64,000 bases of DNA, from assembly GCF_009663685.2 (NCBI RefSeq), contig NZ_RCOG02000011.1, positions 1 to 64,000 of the forward strand, in the 5' to 3' direction. How positions within the stretch are numbered: the stretch's first letter is position 1; the number at the start of each line of letters is the position of its first letter. Below are positions 16,260-25,765 of this stretch, one piece after another. The translations under genes and the position numbers were made by a program. The stretch is from Cupriavidus sp. U2. GTDB lineage: Bacteria; Pseudomonadota; Gammaproteobacteria; Burkholderiales; Burkholderiaceae. The notes below the pieces were generated by a model. That model was not told where the DNA came from and made no database searches. It saw nothing but the letters and a program-made list of their open reading frames with translations.

Positions 16260-18045
16260 TTCTTCTGCTGCGGTTGCTGGACCTTGGCCATCTGGTCGGC
16301 CACCTGGCGCTTGATCTTCTCGCTGGCCTGGTCGATCGTGAAGCTCGCCGGCAACTGGCTTGGCGGGTAATCGACGAAGGTCTGCAGGAAGTTGATCGCC
16401 CGGCGGTTACCCTCGATGAACAGGTATGGGTTCTGCGTTTCCAGGTCGAAGTACCGGTTGGTCGGCCCCGTGTCGGCGCGTTCGTACGGGTCCATGCGCA
16501 GGTTGAAGTACTTGGGCGCGCGCAGGCACGTGAACGGCTCCTTCCACACCATGAACGATCCGTTCTGCCGCTGCTCGCAGAACACGATCTTCCATGCGGT
16601 GGGCTGCGTCGCGCCCTGGGTCAGCACGTCATAGCGCATGGCCACCAGTTCGGCATCGTCATTGAAGTAGTAGAACTCGTTACGCGCGCTCTTGTCGGTC
16701 TGGCCCGTGAGCATCGGCAGCTGGTTGTAGCCGTCCAGGTGCACCTTGGCGCTCTTGCCGCCCAGGCTTGTGCCCTTCAGCAGGCGGTCCTTGACGTCGC
16801 CGTCGCCCGCCGCGGCCAGCAGCGTCGGGAACCAGTCGAGGCCGGACATCAGGCCGACCTGCCCGGCCATCGCACCATGGCCGGCACACGGAATGCGCCT
16901 TCCCAGTTCGAGTCCTTCTCGCTGCGGAACGGCGTATTGGCCGCATCGGGCCATGTGAAGAAGTTGGGACCGTTGTCGGTGGTAAAGACGACGAGCGTGT
17001 CGTTGGTGATGCCCGTGTCATCCAGCACCTTGAGCAGCTTGCCGACGTTCTGGTCCATTTCCCACATGCCGTCCGCGTACTCATGGCCGGCGCCGAGGCC
17101 GGCCTTGCCCTGGTATTCGGGTCGCACGTGCGTGAACAGGTGCATGCGCGTGAAGTTCATCCAGACGAAGAACGGCTGCTTGGCCTGCGCCTGCTTCTGG
17201 ATGTAGTTGACGGCGGCCCCGGTGGTTTCGTCGTCGATCGTTTCCATGCGCTTGCGGTTCAGCGGGCCGGTGTCCTCGATCTTGCCGTCAGCCGTGCTGT
17301 GCAGCACGCCGCGCGGGTTGTAGAACTTGAGGAAGTCGGGATTGTCCTTCGGCCAGTAGGGGCGCTCGGGTTCTTCCTCGGCGTTCAGGTGGTACAGGTT
17401 GCCGAAGAATTCGTCGAAGCCATGCTTGGTGGGCAGGAAGCGGTCCTGGTCGCCCAGGTGGTTCTTGCCGAACTGCGCCGTGGCATAGCCCAGCGGCTTG
17501 AGCGCCTGCGCGATCGTGATGTCGCGGTCCTGCAGGCCCACTGGCGCGCCCGGCAGGCCCACTTTCGACAGGCCCGTGCGGAATACCGACTGCCCCGTGA
17601 TGAACGTCGAGCGTCCTGCCGTGCAGCTGTTTTCGGCGTAGTAGTCGGTCATCATCATGCCCTCGCGGGCAATGCGGTCGATGTTCGGCGTCTTGTAGCC
17701 CACCACTCCATGGCTGAACGCGCTGACGTTGCCCAGCCCGACGTCATCGCCAAAGATCACCAGGATGTTTGGCTTGCCGCCGCGGCTGCCCTGCGCCACC
17801 GTGCCGCTGGCCGGCGCTGCCGCCACGGGTGACGCGCCGTTGGCGGCCGGGGCCGAGGCCACCGGCGCGGTTGGCGTGGTGGCCACGGGCGGTGGCGCGG
17901 CCGGTACCTGGGCGGCCGGGGCCGACGCAGCGCCAGGCGCCGCCTTGTTCTCGTCGGCCTTCTTGCAGCCGGCCACGGCCAGGATGGCGACAATCGCCGC
18001 GCTGGTGGCCAGCCTTGTCAGGCGCGTACCCGCTTCTGGTCTCAT
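16256..18045 (-). pseudogene. Arylsulfatase-type lipoprotein, frameshifted
   Basis: The N-terminal part (18045 to about 16870) has a lipobox VAGC, an Ala/Pro-rich linker and a sulfatase domain: NILVIFGDD metal site, formylglycine motif CTAGRSTFITGQ and FTTDNGPN. It stops shortly after RVPAMVRWPG at 16849. The C-terminal part continues in another frame with GLMSGLDWFPTLLAAAGDG and ends KVQQPQQKK at 16256. Family members have about eight residues between WPG and the SGLDWFPT segment that are missing here, so a small out-of-frame deletion is likely. A duplicated GGCCGGGCA that slipped is one plausible cause. Both halves are otherwise well conserved, so the lesion is recent or a sequencing error. 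Neighbouring FGE would activate the Cys. Confidence 0.8.
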
Positions 18046-18068
18046 CGAAAGCTCCCACTAGTCTGGTA

Positions 18069-19169
18069 TCAAGGCTGGGATGCCGGATAAATGCGTGCCC
18101 AGTCCTGCTTCATGCTGATCACCGTCCAGCCGCGCGTGACGGCTTCGTCCAGCGCCTTGTCGAGCTTGCCGATCCCCGACTTGCGGTCATAGGCGAACTC
18201 GCGCTCGGCGTCGTCGTGGTGCACCAGCACGGCCAGACGCTGGCCGCTGCCGGCCATCGTGTACTGCAGCATCTGCAGATCGCCGTCGGAATTGCCCACG
18301 GCCAGGATGGGCCGCCGGCCAATCTGCCGATAGATGCCCACGGGCTTGCCGGCGCCGTCATTGATGAATTCGAGCTTGGGGCCGCGTACCAGCGTGGGCT
18401 GGCCATTGCGCAGCTCGTACGTCACCGTCTGCGTGGACCCCACCACCTGCTCGGGCGGAATGCCGTACACGCGTTCGGACCACGGCCGCATGAACTCGAT
18501 GGTCCCGCCCGACACGATGAACGTCTTGAAGCCATTGGCCCGCAGGTAGTTCAGCAGCTCGATCTGTGGCTGGAACACCAGGTCCGTATAGGGCCGGTTG
18601 AATTTCGGGTGGCGCGCGGTGTCGAGCCACGCGCGGATCGTGCGGTCGTACTCGTCCACCGTCATGCCGCTGTTGGCCTGGGCGATCAGCGGCAGCAGGC
18701 GCTTTTCTTCACGCATCAGCCCGGCCATGTCGTTGGCCATCAGCGCCTTGAAGGCAGGATTGCTATTCCATTCGGGATGCTGGGGCGCGGCGGCGCGAAT
18801 CTGGTCGAGCAGGAAGAAGAACTGGAAGTACAGCGGCTGCTCGCTCCACAGCGTGCCATCGTTATCGAAGACGGCAATGCGTTCGGCAGGCGGTACGTAC
18901 TGCGGCGTGCCCGGCCGGGTGACTGTCTCCACGAAACGGACGATGGTCTGGCGCGCCGCGCCATCCCGCCACGACGGCAATGCCGCCGCGCCTGCCGGGC
19001 CCGCCACATTGGCCGCGCCCGCCGGCTGCGCGCCAGCGGCGGTGTCGGTGGCGGGTGCCGACGCGCACCCCCCAAGGGCCGCCGCCAGCACGGCCAGGGC
19101 CGCGAACGTCGTCACGCCGGACGCCGCGCGGCGAACAAGCCGGTAGCTTCCTGCCAGGGCGAATGGCAT
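18069..19169 (-). CDS. HAD-family phosphatase-like lipoprotein
   Basis: Protein of 366 residues with a lipobox ALGGC (Cys about 35), so probably anchored in the envelope. The HAD motif I is FDNDGTLW (nucleophile about D102, acid D104), motif II is FIVSGGT, and the motif III/IV region is ILAVGNSDGDLQML. It resembles the phosphoserine-phosphatase-like HAD lipoproteins found next to sulfatases, where a phospho-substrate or regulator is assumed but unproven. It lies 23 bp upstream of the sulfatase and 38 bp behind the FGE gene, with a GAGGAGG ribosome site. Confidence 0.85.
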   Translation of the reverse strand: MPFALAGSYRLVRRAASGVTTFAALAVLAAALGGCASAPATDTAAGAQPAGAANVAGPAGAAALPSWRDGAARQTIVRFVETVTRPGTPQYVPPAERIAVFDNDGTLWSEQPLYFQFFFLLDQIRAAAPQHPEWNSNPAFKALMANDMAGLMREEKRLLPLIAQANSGMTVDEYDRTIRAWLDTARHPKFNRPYTDLVFQPQIELLNYLRANGFKTFIVSGGTIEFMRPWSERVYGIPPEQVVGSTQTVTYELRNGQPTLVRGPKLEFINDGAGKPVGIYRQIGRRPILAVGNSDGDLQMLQYTMAGSGQRLAVLVHHDDAEREFAYDRKSGIGKLDKALDEAVTRGWTVISMKQDWARIYPASQP

Positions 19170-19207
19170 CGTTGCGTTCCTCCTCGATTGTGCAGACGGG
19201 ATGCGGC

Positions 19208-20404
19208 CTACGGCCGTGCCGCCAGTGCGGGCTGTCGGCGCGCTTCGGCCCAGGTGCGATCATCCATCACGAGCCGGAAGCCCAGGTGCGACATGCTCGT
19301 GTACGGATCTGTGCCCCGCCGTGCGCTGGGCCGGTAGCTCAGGCAGAAGTCCTCGTTGCACAGGAACGACCCGCCACGTGTGACGCGCTTGGGCGCGGAC
19401 ACCGGCACGCCGGGTTCGGTCGGGTCCCACGAATCGGAGGGCCCCGCCGGGTTCTGCAGCACGGCCGTCGTCAAGCGGGCTTCGCGCCGGAACTGGTCGG
19501 CCCGATACCAGTCGGCCACCCATTGCCAGGCGTTGCCGGTCATGTCGTAGAGGCCGTAGCCATTGGCCGGAAAGGTGCCCACCGGGCTCGTGCCTGCCGC
19601 GCCGCCCGCCTTGGCGCTGACCACCGGAAATGGCTGCACCTGCTGGCCTTGCCAGACGTTGGCCATCTGGCGGCCATCGGGGGCGAACTGGTCGCCCCAC
19701 GCATACGTGGACTGTTCCAGACCGCCGCGCGCCGCAAACTCCCATTCGGCTTCGGTGGGCAGACGCTTGCCCACCCAGCGCGCGTAGGCCTGCACGTCCT
19801 CGTACGAGACCTGCACCACCGGGTGGTTGTCCTTGCCCTCGATATGGCTGCCGGGGCCGTTCGGGTGCTTCCAGTCGGCGCCGGGCACGAAACGCCACCA
19901 GCGCCAGTATTCGCGCAGCGGCACCGGGCTGTTGGTGCCGACGAAGACCATGGCGCCGGGAACCATCGCGCTGTCGGGCGGGCGCGGCGTGCCGGGCGGC
20001 AGCTGCACCTTCATCGTTTCCCAGTCCGGCGCGCGTTCGGCGGTGGTCACGTAGCCCGTCGCCTCGACAAATTTGCGGAACTCGGCATTGGTGACGTGGT
20101 GCTGGTCCATCCAGAAGCCGTTGACGTGGACCTTGTGCGCCGGCCGTTCATTGGCCTGCGCCATCTTGTGATCGCTGCCCATCTGGAAGTCGCCGCCGGG
20201 TACATGGACCATGCCGCGCGGACCGTTCACCCCATCGCCCGCGCGGATGACCGGCGCATCGGCGCGCCCATCCTTCGCGTGATACCACCACGTGCCGCCC
20301 GCACCGGCCACGACCATGCCCAGCGCAAGCGCCGCCAGCCACATGCGTTGGCGCCACACCGGGGTGGCGGTGGCAATGACCATGGCCTGCTGCTTCCGTC
20401 CCAT
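19208..20404 (-). CDS. Formylglycine-generating enzyme (SUMF1/FGE family)
   Basis: Protein of 398 residues. An N-terminal membrane segment (MWLAALALGMVVAGAGGTWW) anchors an FGE-sulfatase domain starting at GMVHVPGGDFQMGSD. The active-site segment RGGSFLCNEDFCLSYRPSAR keeps both Cys residues of true copper-dependent FGEs, and GYGLYDMTGNAWQWVADWY is present. It should oxidise the Cys of the neighbouring CTAGR sulfatase motif to formylglycine, here at the membrane. Start at 20404 is chosen for AAGGAG upstream. A 115-bp gap with AT-rich sequence separates it from batD and could hold an internal promoter. Confidence 0.92.
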   Translation of the reverse strand: MGRKQQAMVIATATPVWRQRMWLAALALGMVVAGAGGTWWYHAKDGRADAPVIRAGDGVNGPRGMVHVPGGDFQMGSDHKMAQANERPAHKVHVNGFWMDQHHVTNAEFRKFVEATGYVTTAERAPDWETMKVQLPPGTPRPPDSAMVPGAMVFVGTNSPVPLREYWRWWRFVPGADWKHPNGPGSHIEGKDNHPVVQVSYEDVQAYARWVGKRLPTEAEWEFAARGGLEQSTYAWGDQFAPDGRQMANVWQGQQVQPFPVVSAKAGGAAGTSPVGTFPANGYGLYDMTGNAWQWVADWYRADQFRREARLTTAVLQNPAGPSDSWDPTEPGVPVSAPKRVTRGGSFLCNEDFCLSYRPSARRGTDPYTSMSHLGFRLVMDDRTWAEARRQPALAARP

Positions 20405-20519
20405 CGACACTCCTTGCACGATACGACTCGATCACCTGATCCAGCCATCCCAGTATGGGCGGGGTCCCTGCCAGAGCGGAATGCAAACTTTTGGAATGTT
20501 GATGTGAATGATTTCTTGA

Positions 20520-21593
20520 TTACGGGTTGAGCGGAGGTAGCGGCGGCGCCTTGCTGCGGTGCGTCTTGCCCGCGCGCGGGGCCGGTCCGCGGGGACGCCA
20601 GCCTCTGCGCCAGCGCCACGCCGCGTAGCCGGCCGTCAGCGCCACGCCGGCCAGCAGGGTCGCCATCCGCCAGTCGAGCCAGCCGGGCAGGCGCATCGGC
20701 GCACCACCCGTGGGCGCCAGGCCCAGCCCCGGCGCCGCACGGGCGACGTCGATGGTCACAGCCGGCGCGGACGATTGCGCGCGCTTGCCGGTGGCCGGGT
20801 CGTACCACGCCACGGAGACGGCCGGCAGCGTGTAATGGCCGCTGCCTTCGAACACATAGGTCACCGTTTCCACGCGCCGGCCGCCCGTGGTGCCTGCCGG
20901 CTCGTCCCCACCGGCCGCCACGCCGTCCTGCAATTGCGGATCGGCGCGGAACTGCCGCACGCCGCGTGGCGCTGCCAGTTGCGGCGGCTCGATCATCATC
21001 GCGGGCGTGCCGGGCGCGAAGATCGTAATGGTGCGGACCAATGCATCGCCAGCCCGCAAATGGGCGTCCTTGCCGCTGATGGCCTGGTCGAAGGTTTGAC
21101 CGATATGGATGGGCGACGCCGGCAGCAGCGGCGCCGGGCCTGACGCCTGCACAGCGCTGGCCTGGCTTGCGTTCCGCTGCCCGCCGGCATGGATCGTGGT
21201 GGGGGGCAGGGTCACGGTGGCGTCTTGCGGCTTGCCATCGTCGCCGGACCATCTGAAATGAATCTCGGGCGTCGGCAGCGTGAAATCGCCGGCGGTCTGC
21301 GGCGTGAACACGTAGGTCTTGCGGATACCCGCATAGCTGGCGCCCTCGATGGTTTCGGTGGCGTTCACGCCGCGCTCGTCGGGCATCGTGACCACCGCAC
21401 CGGGCACCTGCAGCGCCGGAAATGCCGGCGCCGACAGGAAGAAGTTCGGCGCCAGGATCGTGACCTCGATCTGGACCGACTGCCCGGCCACCACGGGCTG
21501 CTGGCCCAGCACCCGCACACGCACCGTCGGCCCGGCGGCGTGGGCCACGCCGGACAGTATCAGGAGCATGACGGCAAGCCAGCGCATCGTCAT
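20520..21593 (-). CDS. batD: BatD-like protein
   Basis: Protein of 357 residues. It has a signal peptide ending VAHA and a BatD domain typical of the family, with QPVVAGQSVQIEVTILAPNFF near the N-terminus and KTYVFTPQTAGDFTLPTPEI. A C-terminal membrane segment (MATLLAGVALTAGYAAW) and an Arg/Lys-rich tail follow. BatD is the envelope partner of the BatA/B VWA proteins. The ATG at 21593 overlaps the BatB/C stop in ATGA, so it is translationally coupled. Confidence 0.87.
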   Translation of the reverse strand: MTMRWLAVMLLILSGVAHAAGPTVRVRVLGQQPVVAGQSVQIEVTILAPNFFLSAPAFPALQVPGAVVTMPDERGVNATETIEGASYAGIRKTYVFTPQTAGDFTLPTPEIHFRWSGDDGKPQDATVTLPPTTIHAGGQRNASQASAVQASGPAPLLPASPIHIGQTFDQAISGKDAHLRAGDALVRTITIFAPGTPAMMIEPPQLAAPRGVRQFRADPQLQDGVAAGGDEPAGTTGGRRVETVTYVFEGSGHYTLPAVSVAWYDPATGKRAQSSAPAVTIDVARAAPGLGLAPTGGAPMRLPGWLDWRMATLLAGVALTAGYAAWRWRRGWRPRGPAPRAGKTHRSKAPPLPPLNP

Positions 21594-23194
21594 GGGCGCG
21601 CCTCTGGCGCCTGCGACTGCAGCGCGAACTTGCGCGCCAGGAGCATGGTGGGCGAGGTCTGGATCGCGCGCATCCACATGTCGGCGTTCTGTTGCACCAG
21701 CCCCTGCTGCATCTTGTCGCCACCCGGTGGCGGCGCGGGCTTGCTGGGGTCCAGCTCGATCTTGTCGGGCTTCAGGTCGGGCGGCTCCTCGTCGCCCTTG
21801 TCGTGCTTCTCGGCCTGCTTCTGGCGCTCGATGGCCTGCTGCATCAGCGCCAGGTTGCGCTGCGCGGGTGCCCAGCCGGGACGCTGCTGCAGTACCAGCC
21901 GGTAACGGGCGGCCGCCTCAGGGTACTTGTTCTGTCGCGCCAGCGCGTTGCCCAGGTTGTACTGGGCGTCCGTGGTGCCGATCTGCGCGAAGGCCCGTGC
22001 CGCTTCATCGAACTTCCCCGCGCGGTAGTACGCCACGCCGCGCCACATCGGGTCATCGAACAGCGTGGCCGCCACCGCGTAATCGCCACGTGCGAAGGCG
22101 CGCCGCGCTTGCTGGTCGTGCGTGAGCCAGAGATCGACAAAATGCCAGCCGCGTGCCGGCGGGCTGGGCTGGGCTCGCACGTCCGCCTGTGGTGCGGCCA
22201 GCAGCACGGCCAGCGCCAGCGAGGCCATCCAGCGGATGGTCCAGCCCTTGCGGAACCAGAGCAGCGCCAGCACGGCGATCGGTATCGTCAGCGGCCAGCC
22301 GGCATCGTGCCAGCGCAGCGTGTCCTGCGCACTGCCCTGCTCCACATGCGACTGGACGTGGCGCTGCACCCACGCCACGTCATCGTCACTGTCGGTGGTC
22401 AGCGTCGCCACCGGCACGCCGGTGTCGCGCAGCCGGTGCAGCGCCGCCGCGTCGAGCCCCGGGGCGGCGCCATCCCCGGCCTTCAGCGGACCGCCCGCCG
22501 CCGTGCCGATGGCCAGCACCACGATCTGCGTGCGCTTGTCGCGCGGCTGCAGGGCGGCCGTTGCCGCAGGCTCCACGCCATCGGTCAGCAGCAGGATCGT
22601 GCCGGGCACCGGCTCCTTCGACAATGCCGCGCCGATGGTCTGGACCGCCCGGGCCGTATCCTTGCCTGGCACGGGCATGATGGCCGTCTGCAGCGCATCG
22701 ACAAAGGTCTGCAGCAGCGCCGCGTCGTCGGTCAGCGGCAGCACCAGATGGGTGGAGCCGGCGTAGGCATAGAGCGCCGTGCGCCCGCCGTCGCGATGGG
22801 CCAGCAGCGCCTTGATCTTGAGCTTGGCGCGTTCCAGACGCGTCGGCGTCACGTCGATAGCATCCATGCCGGGCGTCAGGTCCACGGCAATGGCCAGCGG
22901 CGCCTTGTCCGACAGGAACGGCGGCCGCTCGCGTTCCCACGCGGGGCCGGCCAGCGCAATCGCGCCCAGCGCCAGGGCCAGCGCGGTCATATGCACCGGG
23001 CGCACCGGTCGATGGTGGCCCTCGCGCACCACCAGCGCATCGAGCAGATGCGGCGCGATGGTGCCGCGCCAGCGGCGGCGCACATCGCCCTGCCGGCGCA
23101 CGGCCCAGGGCAGCCACACCGCGGCAATCAGCACCAGCAGCCATGCGGGCCGCAGGAAATGGAACTGCGCCAGCGCGTGGAGCCCGTCGCTCAT
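21590..23194 (-). CDS. BatB/BatC fusion: VWA domain plus TPR repeats
   Basis: Protein of 534 residues with an N-terminal membrane segment, a VWA domain, a central membrane helix (LTIPIAVLALLWF) and a C-terminal TPR region (RGVAYYRAGKFDEAARAFAQ and NKYPEAAARYRLVLQQRPGW). The MIDAS motif is degenerate: AVDLTPGMDAI keeps the Asp but lacks the usual DxSxS serines, so metal binding may be weakened, unlike in BatA next door. It combines what are separate BatB and BatC proteins in Bacteroides. ATGA overlaps join it to batA and batD. Confidence 0.88.
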   Translation of the reverse strand: MSDGLHALAQFHFLRPAWLLVLIAAVWLPWAVRRQGDVRRRWRGTIAPHLLDALVVREGHHRPVRPVHMTALALALGAIALAGPAWERERPPFLSDKAPLAIAVDLTPGMDAIDVTPTRLERAKLKIKALLAHRDGGRTALYAYAGSTHLVLPLTDDAALLQTFVDALQTAIMPVPGKDTARAVQTIGAALSKEPVPGTILLLTDGVEPAATAALQPRDKRTQIVVLAIGTAAGGPLKAGDGAAPGLDAAALHRLRDTGVPVATLTTDSDDDVAWVQRHVQSHVEQGSAQDTLRWHDAGWPLTIPIAVLALLWFRKGWTIRWMASLALAVLLAAPQADVRAQPSPPARGWHFVDLWLTHDQQARRAFARGDYAVAATLFDDPMWRGVAYYRAGKFDEAARAFAQIGTTDAQYNLGNALARQNKYPEAAARYRLVLQQRPGWAPAQRNLALMQQAIERQKQAEKHDKGDEEPPDLKPDKIELDPSKPAPPPGGDKMQQGLVQQNADMWMRAIQTSPTMLLARKFALQSQAPEARP

Positions 23195-24207
23195 GCTGAG
23201 GGCTCCTTGCGTGCGGCGGGCAATGGCGCGCGTGCCAGGCCGTACGCGTAGACCGCCATGGCGACCTGATACGCCAGGACCAGCAGTACGGCGGCGCCCA
23301 GCGGCCACATGAACAGTTCGCGGCGCGGACGCCAGCTCAGCGTCTTTTCCTTGTGCGGCGTCACGCGGTCCAGCGTGGCATAGATCGACGCCAGCGCGGT
23401 CTGGTCCGCGCCGAAGAAATAGCGCCCGCCCGTGGTGCTGGCAATGCGCTGCAGCGTTTGCAGATCCACCTTCTGCTCGCCCGTGGCGGCAGGGTCGCCA
23501 ATGCCGACGGTATGCACCACGACGCCGCGCGTGCGGGCGATATCGGCGGCTTGTGCCGGCGGCATGCGGCTGGCGGTGTCATTGCCGTCGGTCAGCAGGA
23601 TCAGCACCTTTTCGGCGGCGTGGCTGTTGTCGAACATCTTGATGCCCAGCCCGATGGCATCGCCCAGCGACGTACTGGCGCCGGCCATGCCGGGGACCAT
23701 GTTGTCGATCAGCGTGCGCACCAGCGCATGGTCGAGCGTGAACGGGGCCAGCGGATAAGGGGCATCGCCAAACACGATCAGCCCGATGCGGTCCCCGGGC
23801 CTGTGGGCCACGAAATTGCTGACCACCTGCCGCACGGCCTGCACGCGCGCTTCGACCACGCCGGCCGGGTCCTTGAAATCGGGGGTGTCCATCGACTGGG
23901 ACAGGTCCAGCGCCAGCAGCAGGTCGCGCACGGGCTCGCTCTTGTGGACCGGCGGCTCCAGGAAGTGCGGCCGCGCAAGGGCCGTCACCACCAGGGTCCA
24001 GGCCAATGGCGCCAGCAGATGCTGCACCAGGTTGCGTCGTGGCACGTGGGCGCCAGCGGCGGGCTGCAATCCGGCCGCGCTGGCTACCTCGCCAAAGAAC
24101 GGCAGCCGCACCGAGGCGCTGGTCTCGCGGTACGGCGGCACCCGCCACCACACCAGCAGCGGCAGCGGCAGCAGCGCGAACAGCCATGGATAGGCAAACG
24201 CGATCAT
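23191..24207 (-). CDS. batA: BatA-like VWA membrane protein
   Basis: Protein of 338 residues with N-terminal and C-terminal membrane segments (AYPWLFALLPLPLLVWW and FMWPLGAAVLLVLAYQVAMAVY) around a VWA domain. The MIDAS site is intact: DLSQSMD (DxSxS), then STSLGDAIG and LLTDGND. The Bat proteins with MoxR form a membrane-associated complex linked to oxidative-stress tolerance and envelope assembly. ATGA overlaps couple it to the DUF4381 gene before it and the BatB/C gene behind it. Confidence 0.92.
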   Translation of the reverse strand: MIAFAYPWLFALLPLPLLVWWRVPPYRETSASVRLPFFGEVASAAGLQPAAGAHVPRRNLVQHLLAPLAWTLVVTALARPHFLEPPVHKSEPVRDLLLALDLSQSMDTPDFKDPAGVVEARVQAVRQVVSNFVAHRPGDRIGLIVFGDAPYPLAPFTLDHALVRTLIDNMVPGMAGASTSLGDAIGLGIKMFDNSHAAEKVLILLTDGNDTASRMPPAQAADIARTRGVVVHTVGIGDPAATGEQKVDLQTLQRIASTTGGRYFFGADQTALASIYATLDRVTPHKEKTLSWRPRRELFMWPLGAAVLLVLAYQVAMAVYAYGLARAPLPAARKEPSA

Positions 24208-24692
24208 GCGGGCGGCGCCCGGTGTTCCGCGATCCACCGGCGGCAGGCGGCGGCGGTGTCGCGGGTCTGTTGCGCCGGCCAGCGTCCGAGTGCGGCGCGG
24301 TCCAGGTATTCGGTCTCGATCAGCATGGCAAGCGGCGGTACGGCATCTGCGGCCTTGCCGGCGTGGGCCAGCAGGAAATCGCGCCAGGATGTGCCGGAAA
24401 GCGCCGCCACGGTCTCGCGCGGCCACACGGCCAGCGCGGTACGCTTGAGCAGTTCGGCCAGCGACAGCAGCGCCTGCGCGCGGTCCGGGCCATTAGCGTC
24501 GAGCCCGGCTTGCAGGCGTCCCAGCTCCTTGAGCGCGGCGCGCCGATAGCGGTTGGCGCGCCAGTGCCGCCAAGTCCGCCAGCCCAGCCACAGCAACGCG
24601 CACAGCACGCAGATGCCGACCAAGAGCCAGCCCACCGTCTGGGGCCACCAGGCTGGCGGGGGCGGCGTGACGATATCGGCCAGATCGTTCAC
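24204..24692 (-). CDS. DUF4381 domain protein, first gene of Bat operon
   Basis: Protein of 162 residues with one N-terminal membrane helix (TVGWLLVGICVLCALLWLGW) and a cytosolic helical part with NRYRRAALKELGRLQAGLD, typical of DUF4381. The family always occurs with Bat/MoxR genes, usually between DUF58 and BatA. Here it heads the array, with moxR and DUF58 about 11 kb downstream. A 166-bp gap upstream (24693-24858) should contain the promoter. Confidence 0.85.
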   Translation of the reverse strand: MNDLADIVTPPPPAWWPQTVGWLLVGICVLCALLWLGWRTWRHWRANRYRRAALKELGRLQAGLDANGPDRAQALLSLAELLKRTALAVWPRETVAALSGTSWRDFLLAHAGKAADAVPPLAMLIETEYLDRAALGRWPAQQTRDTAAACRRWIAEHRAPPA

Positions 24693-24858
24693 CGTGTGAG
24701 TCCTCCCGTGACAGGTCGGAACATCCCGGGCCGGGCCGGACCGACTGCATGCGGGCAGGTTACGCCGCGACCGGCGGAAACCGAATTCAGAGTTTTTGGC
24801 GCCGATGTTTAGCGATTTCGGTAACCGGCCCCGCCGCGGCGCGCGCTACAGGCCTGCG

Positions 24859-25665
24859 CTACAGCCCGTCTGGCAGCAGGTCCCGCACCGCATCCCGCAT
24901 CACACGCGCCAGCAGTTGCTGGCGTTCGCGCGGCATGCGGGCCAGCGTGGTGGCTACGCTGATGCCGGCCACCGGTTCGCCATCGCGATCCGCGACGGCC
25001 AGGCCCACCGCCAGCGCGCCGCGCGTGGCGTGGTTGCCGATCACCGAATAGCCGCGCTCGCGGGTAGCGCGGATCAGGATGCGCATGCGGTCCGGCGTCA
25101 TGCCGCCGTACTGCACCAGGGCATGGGCATTGGTGGCGATCACGTCGTCCACGGCGCCGTCGGGCAACGCCGACAGCAGCGCCAGGCCGGCTGCGCCCAC
25201 ACCCAGCGGCTGTCGCGTGCCCACCTGGATCACCAGCACCTGCACCGGGTGCGTCCCGACATGGCGCGCGATACAGCGCGACAGCGCTCCGTCGCGCACG
25301 ATGGCGAATGCTGCGTCGCCGCAGGCCTGGCTGACGCGGGCCAGCACTGGATTGAGGCGCTCGGCCAGGTCGGCCGACTCGCCGCGCTGTGGCAGCGCCT
25401 CCAGCCTCGGGCCTTTGACATACCGGAAGCGCCCGCGCTGCACCACATAGCCGCATTCGATCAGCGTGGCCAGCAGGCGATAGACCGTGGGCCGCTCCAG
25501 CCCGGCGGCGCGGCATAGATCCACCACGCGCAGCCCGTCCTTGCCCCCGGCAAGGATGGCATCGAGCAGCATCAGGCCGCGTCGCAACGCCCGTGCGCCC
25601 TCTTCGGCAGCCGGAGCGGGAACGTCCGTCTGGCGGACGTTTTGATTCGCAGTACGAGCACGCAT
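24859..25665 (-). CDS. IclR-family transcriptional regulator
   Basis: Regulator of 268 residues. The winged helix is at about residues 30-80 (LRVVDLCRAAGLERPTVYRL with LIECGYVVQRG), followed by the IclR effector domain (QVGTRQPLGVGAAGLALLSALPD). It starts at the ATG at 25665; a much longer in-frame extension upstream is of non-coding character. It is divergent from the Bug/CoA-ligase/lyase operon, which it probably controls with the imported acid as effector. Confidence 0.92.
   Translation of the reverse strand: MRARTANQNVRQTDVPAPAAEEGARALRRGLMLLDAILAGGKDGLRVVDLCRAAGLERPTVYRLLATLIECGYVVQRGRFRYVKGPRLEALPQRGESADLAERLNPVLARVSQACGDAAFAIVRDGALSRCIARHVGTHPVQVLVIQVGTRQPLGVGAAGLALLSALPDGAVDDVIATNAHALVQYGGMTPDRMRILIRATRERGYSVIGNHATRGALAVGLAVADRDGEPVAGISVATTLARMPRERQQLLARVMRDAVRDLLPDGL
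25621..25641. promoter_or_regulatory. Inverted repeat inside iclR 5' end
   Basis: AACGTCCG at 25621-25628 and CGGACGTT at 25634-25641 are perfect reverse complements around TCTGG. The repeat lies within codons 8-15 of the IclR gene, about 125 bp upstream of the Bug gene. It could be an autoregulatory or roadblock site or may reflect coding constraint. Followed on the + strand by TTTGATT, it also resembles a weak terminator. Confidence 0.35.
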
Positions 25666-25765
25666 GGGAAAGAATTCGCTGGCCGGGAAGCAGTCCGCAG
25701 TATGCCGCAGAAGCATCGGGACAGCGGGTGCCGGCCACGATATCCAGAAACAGGAGACAGCCATC

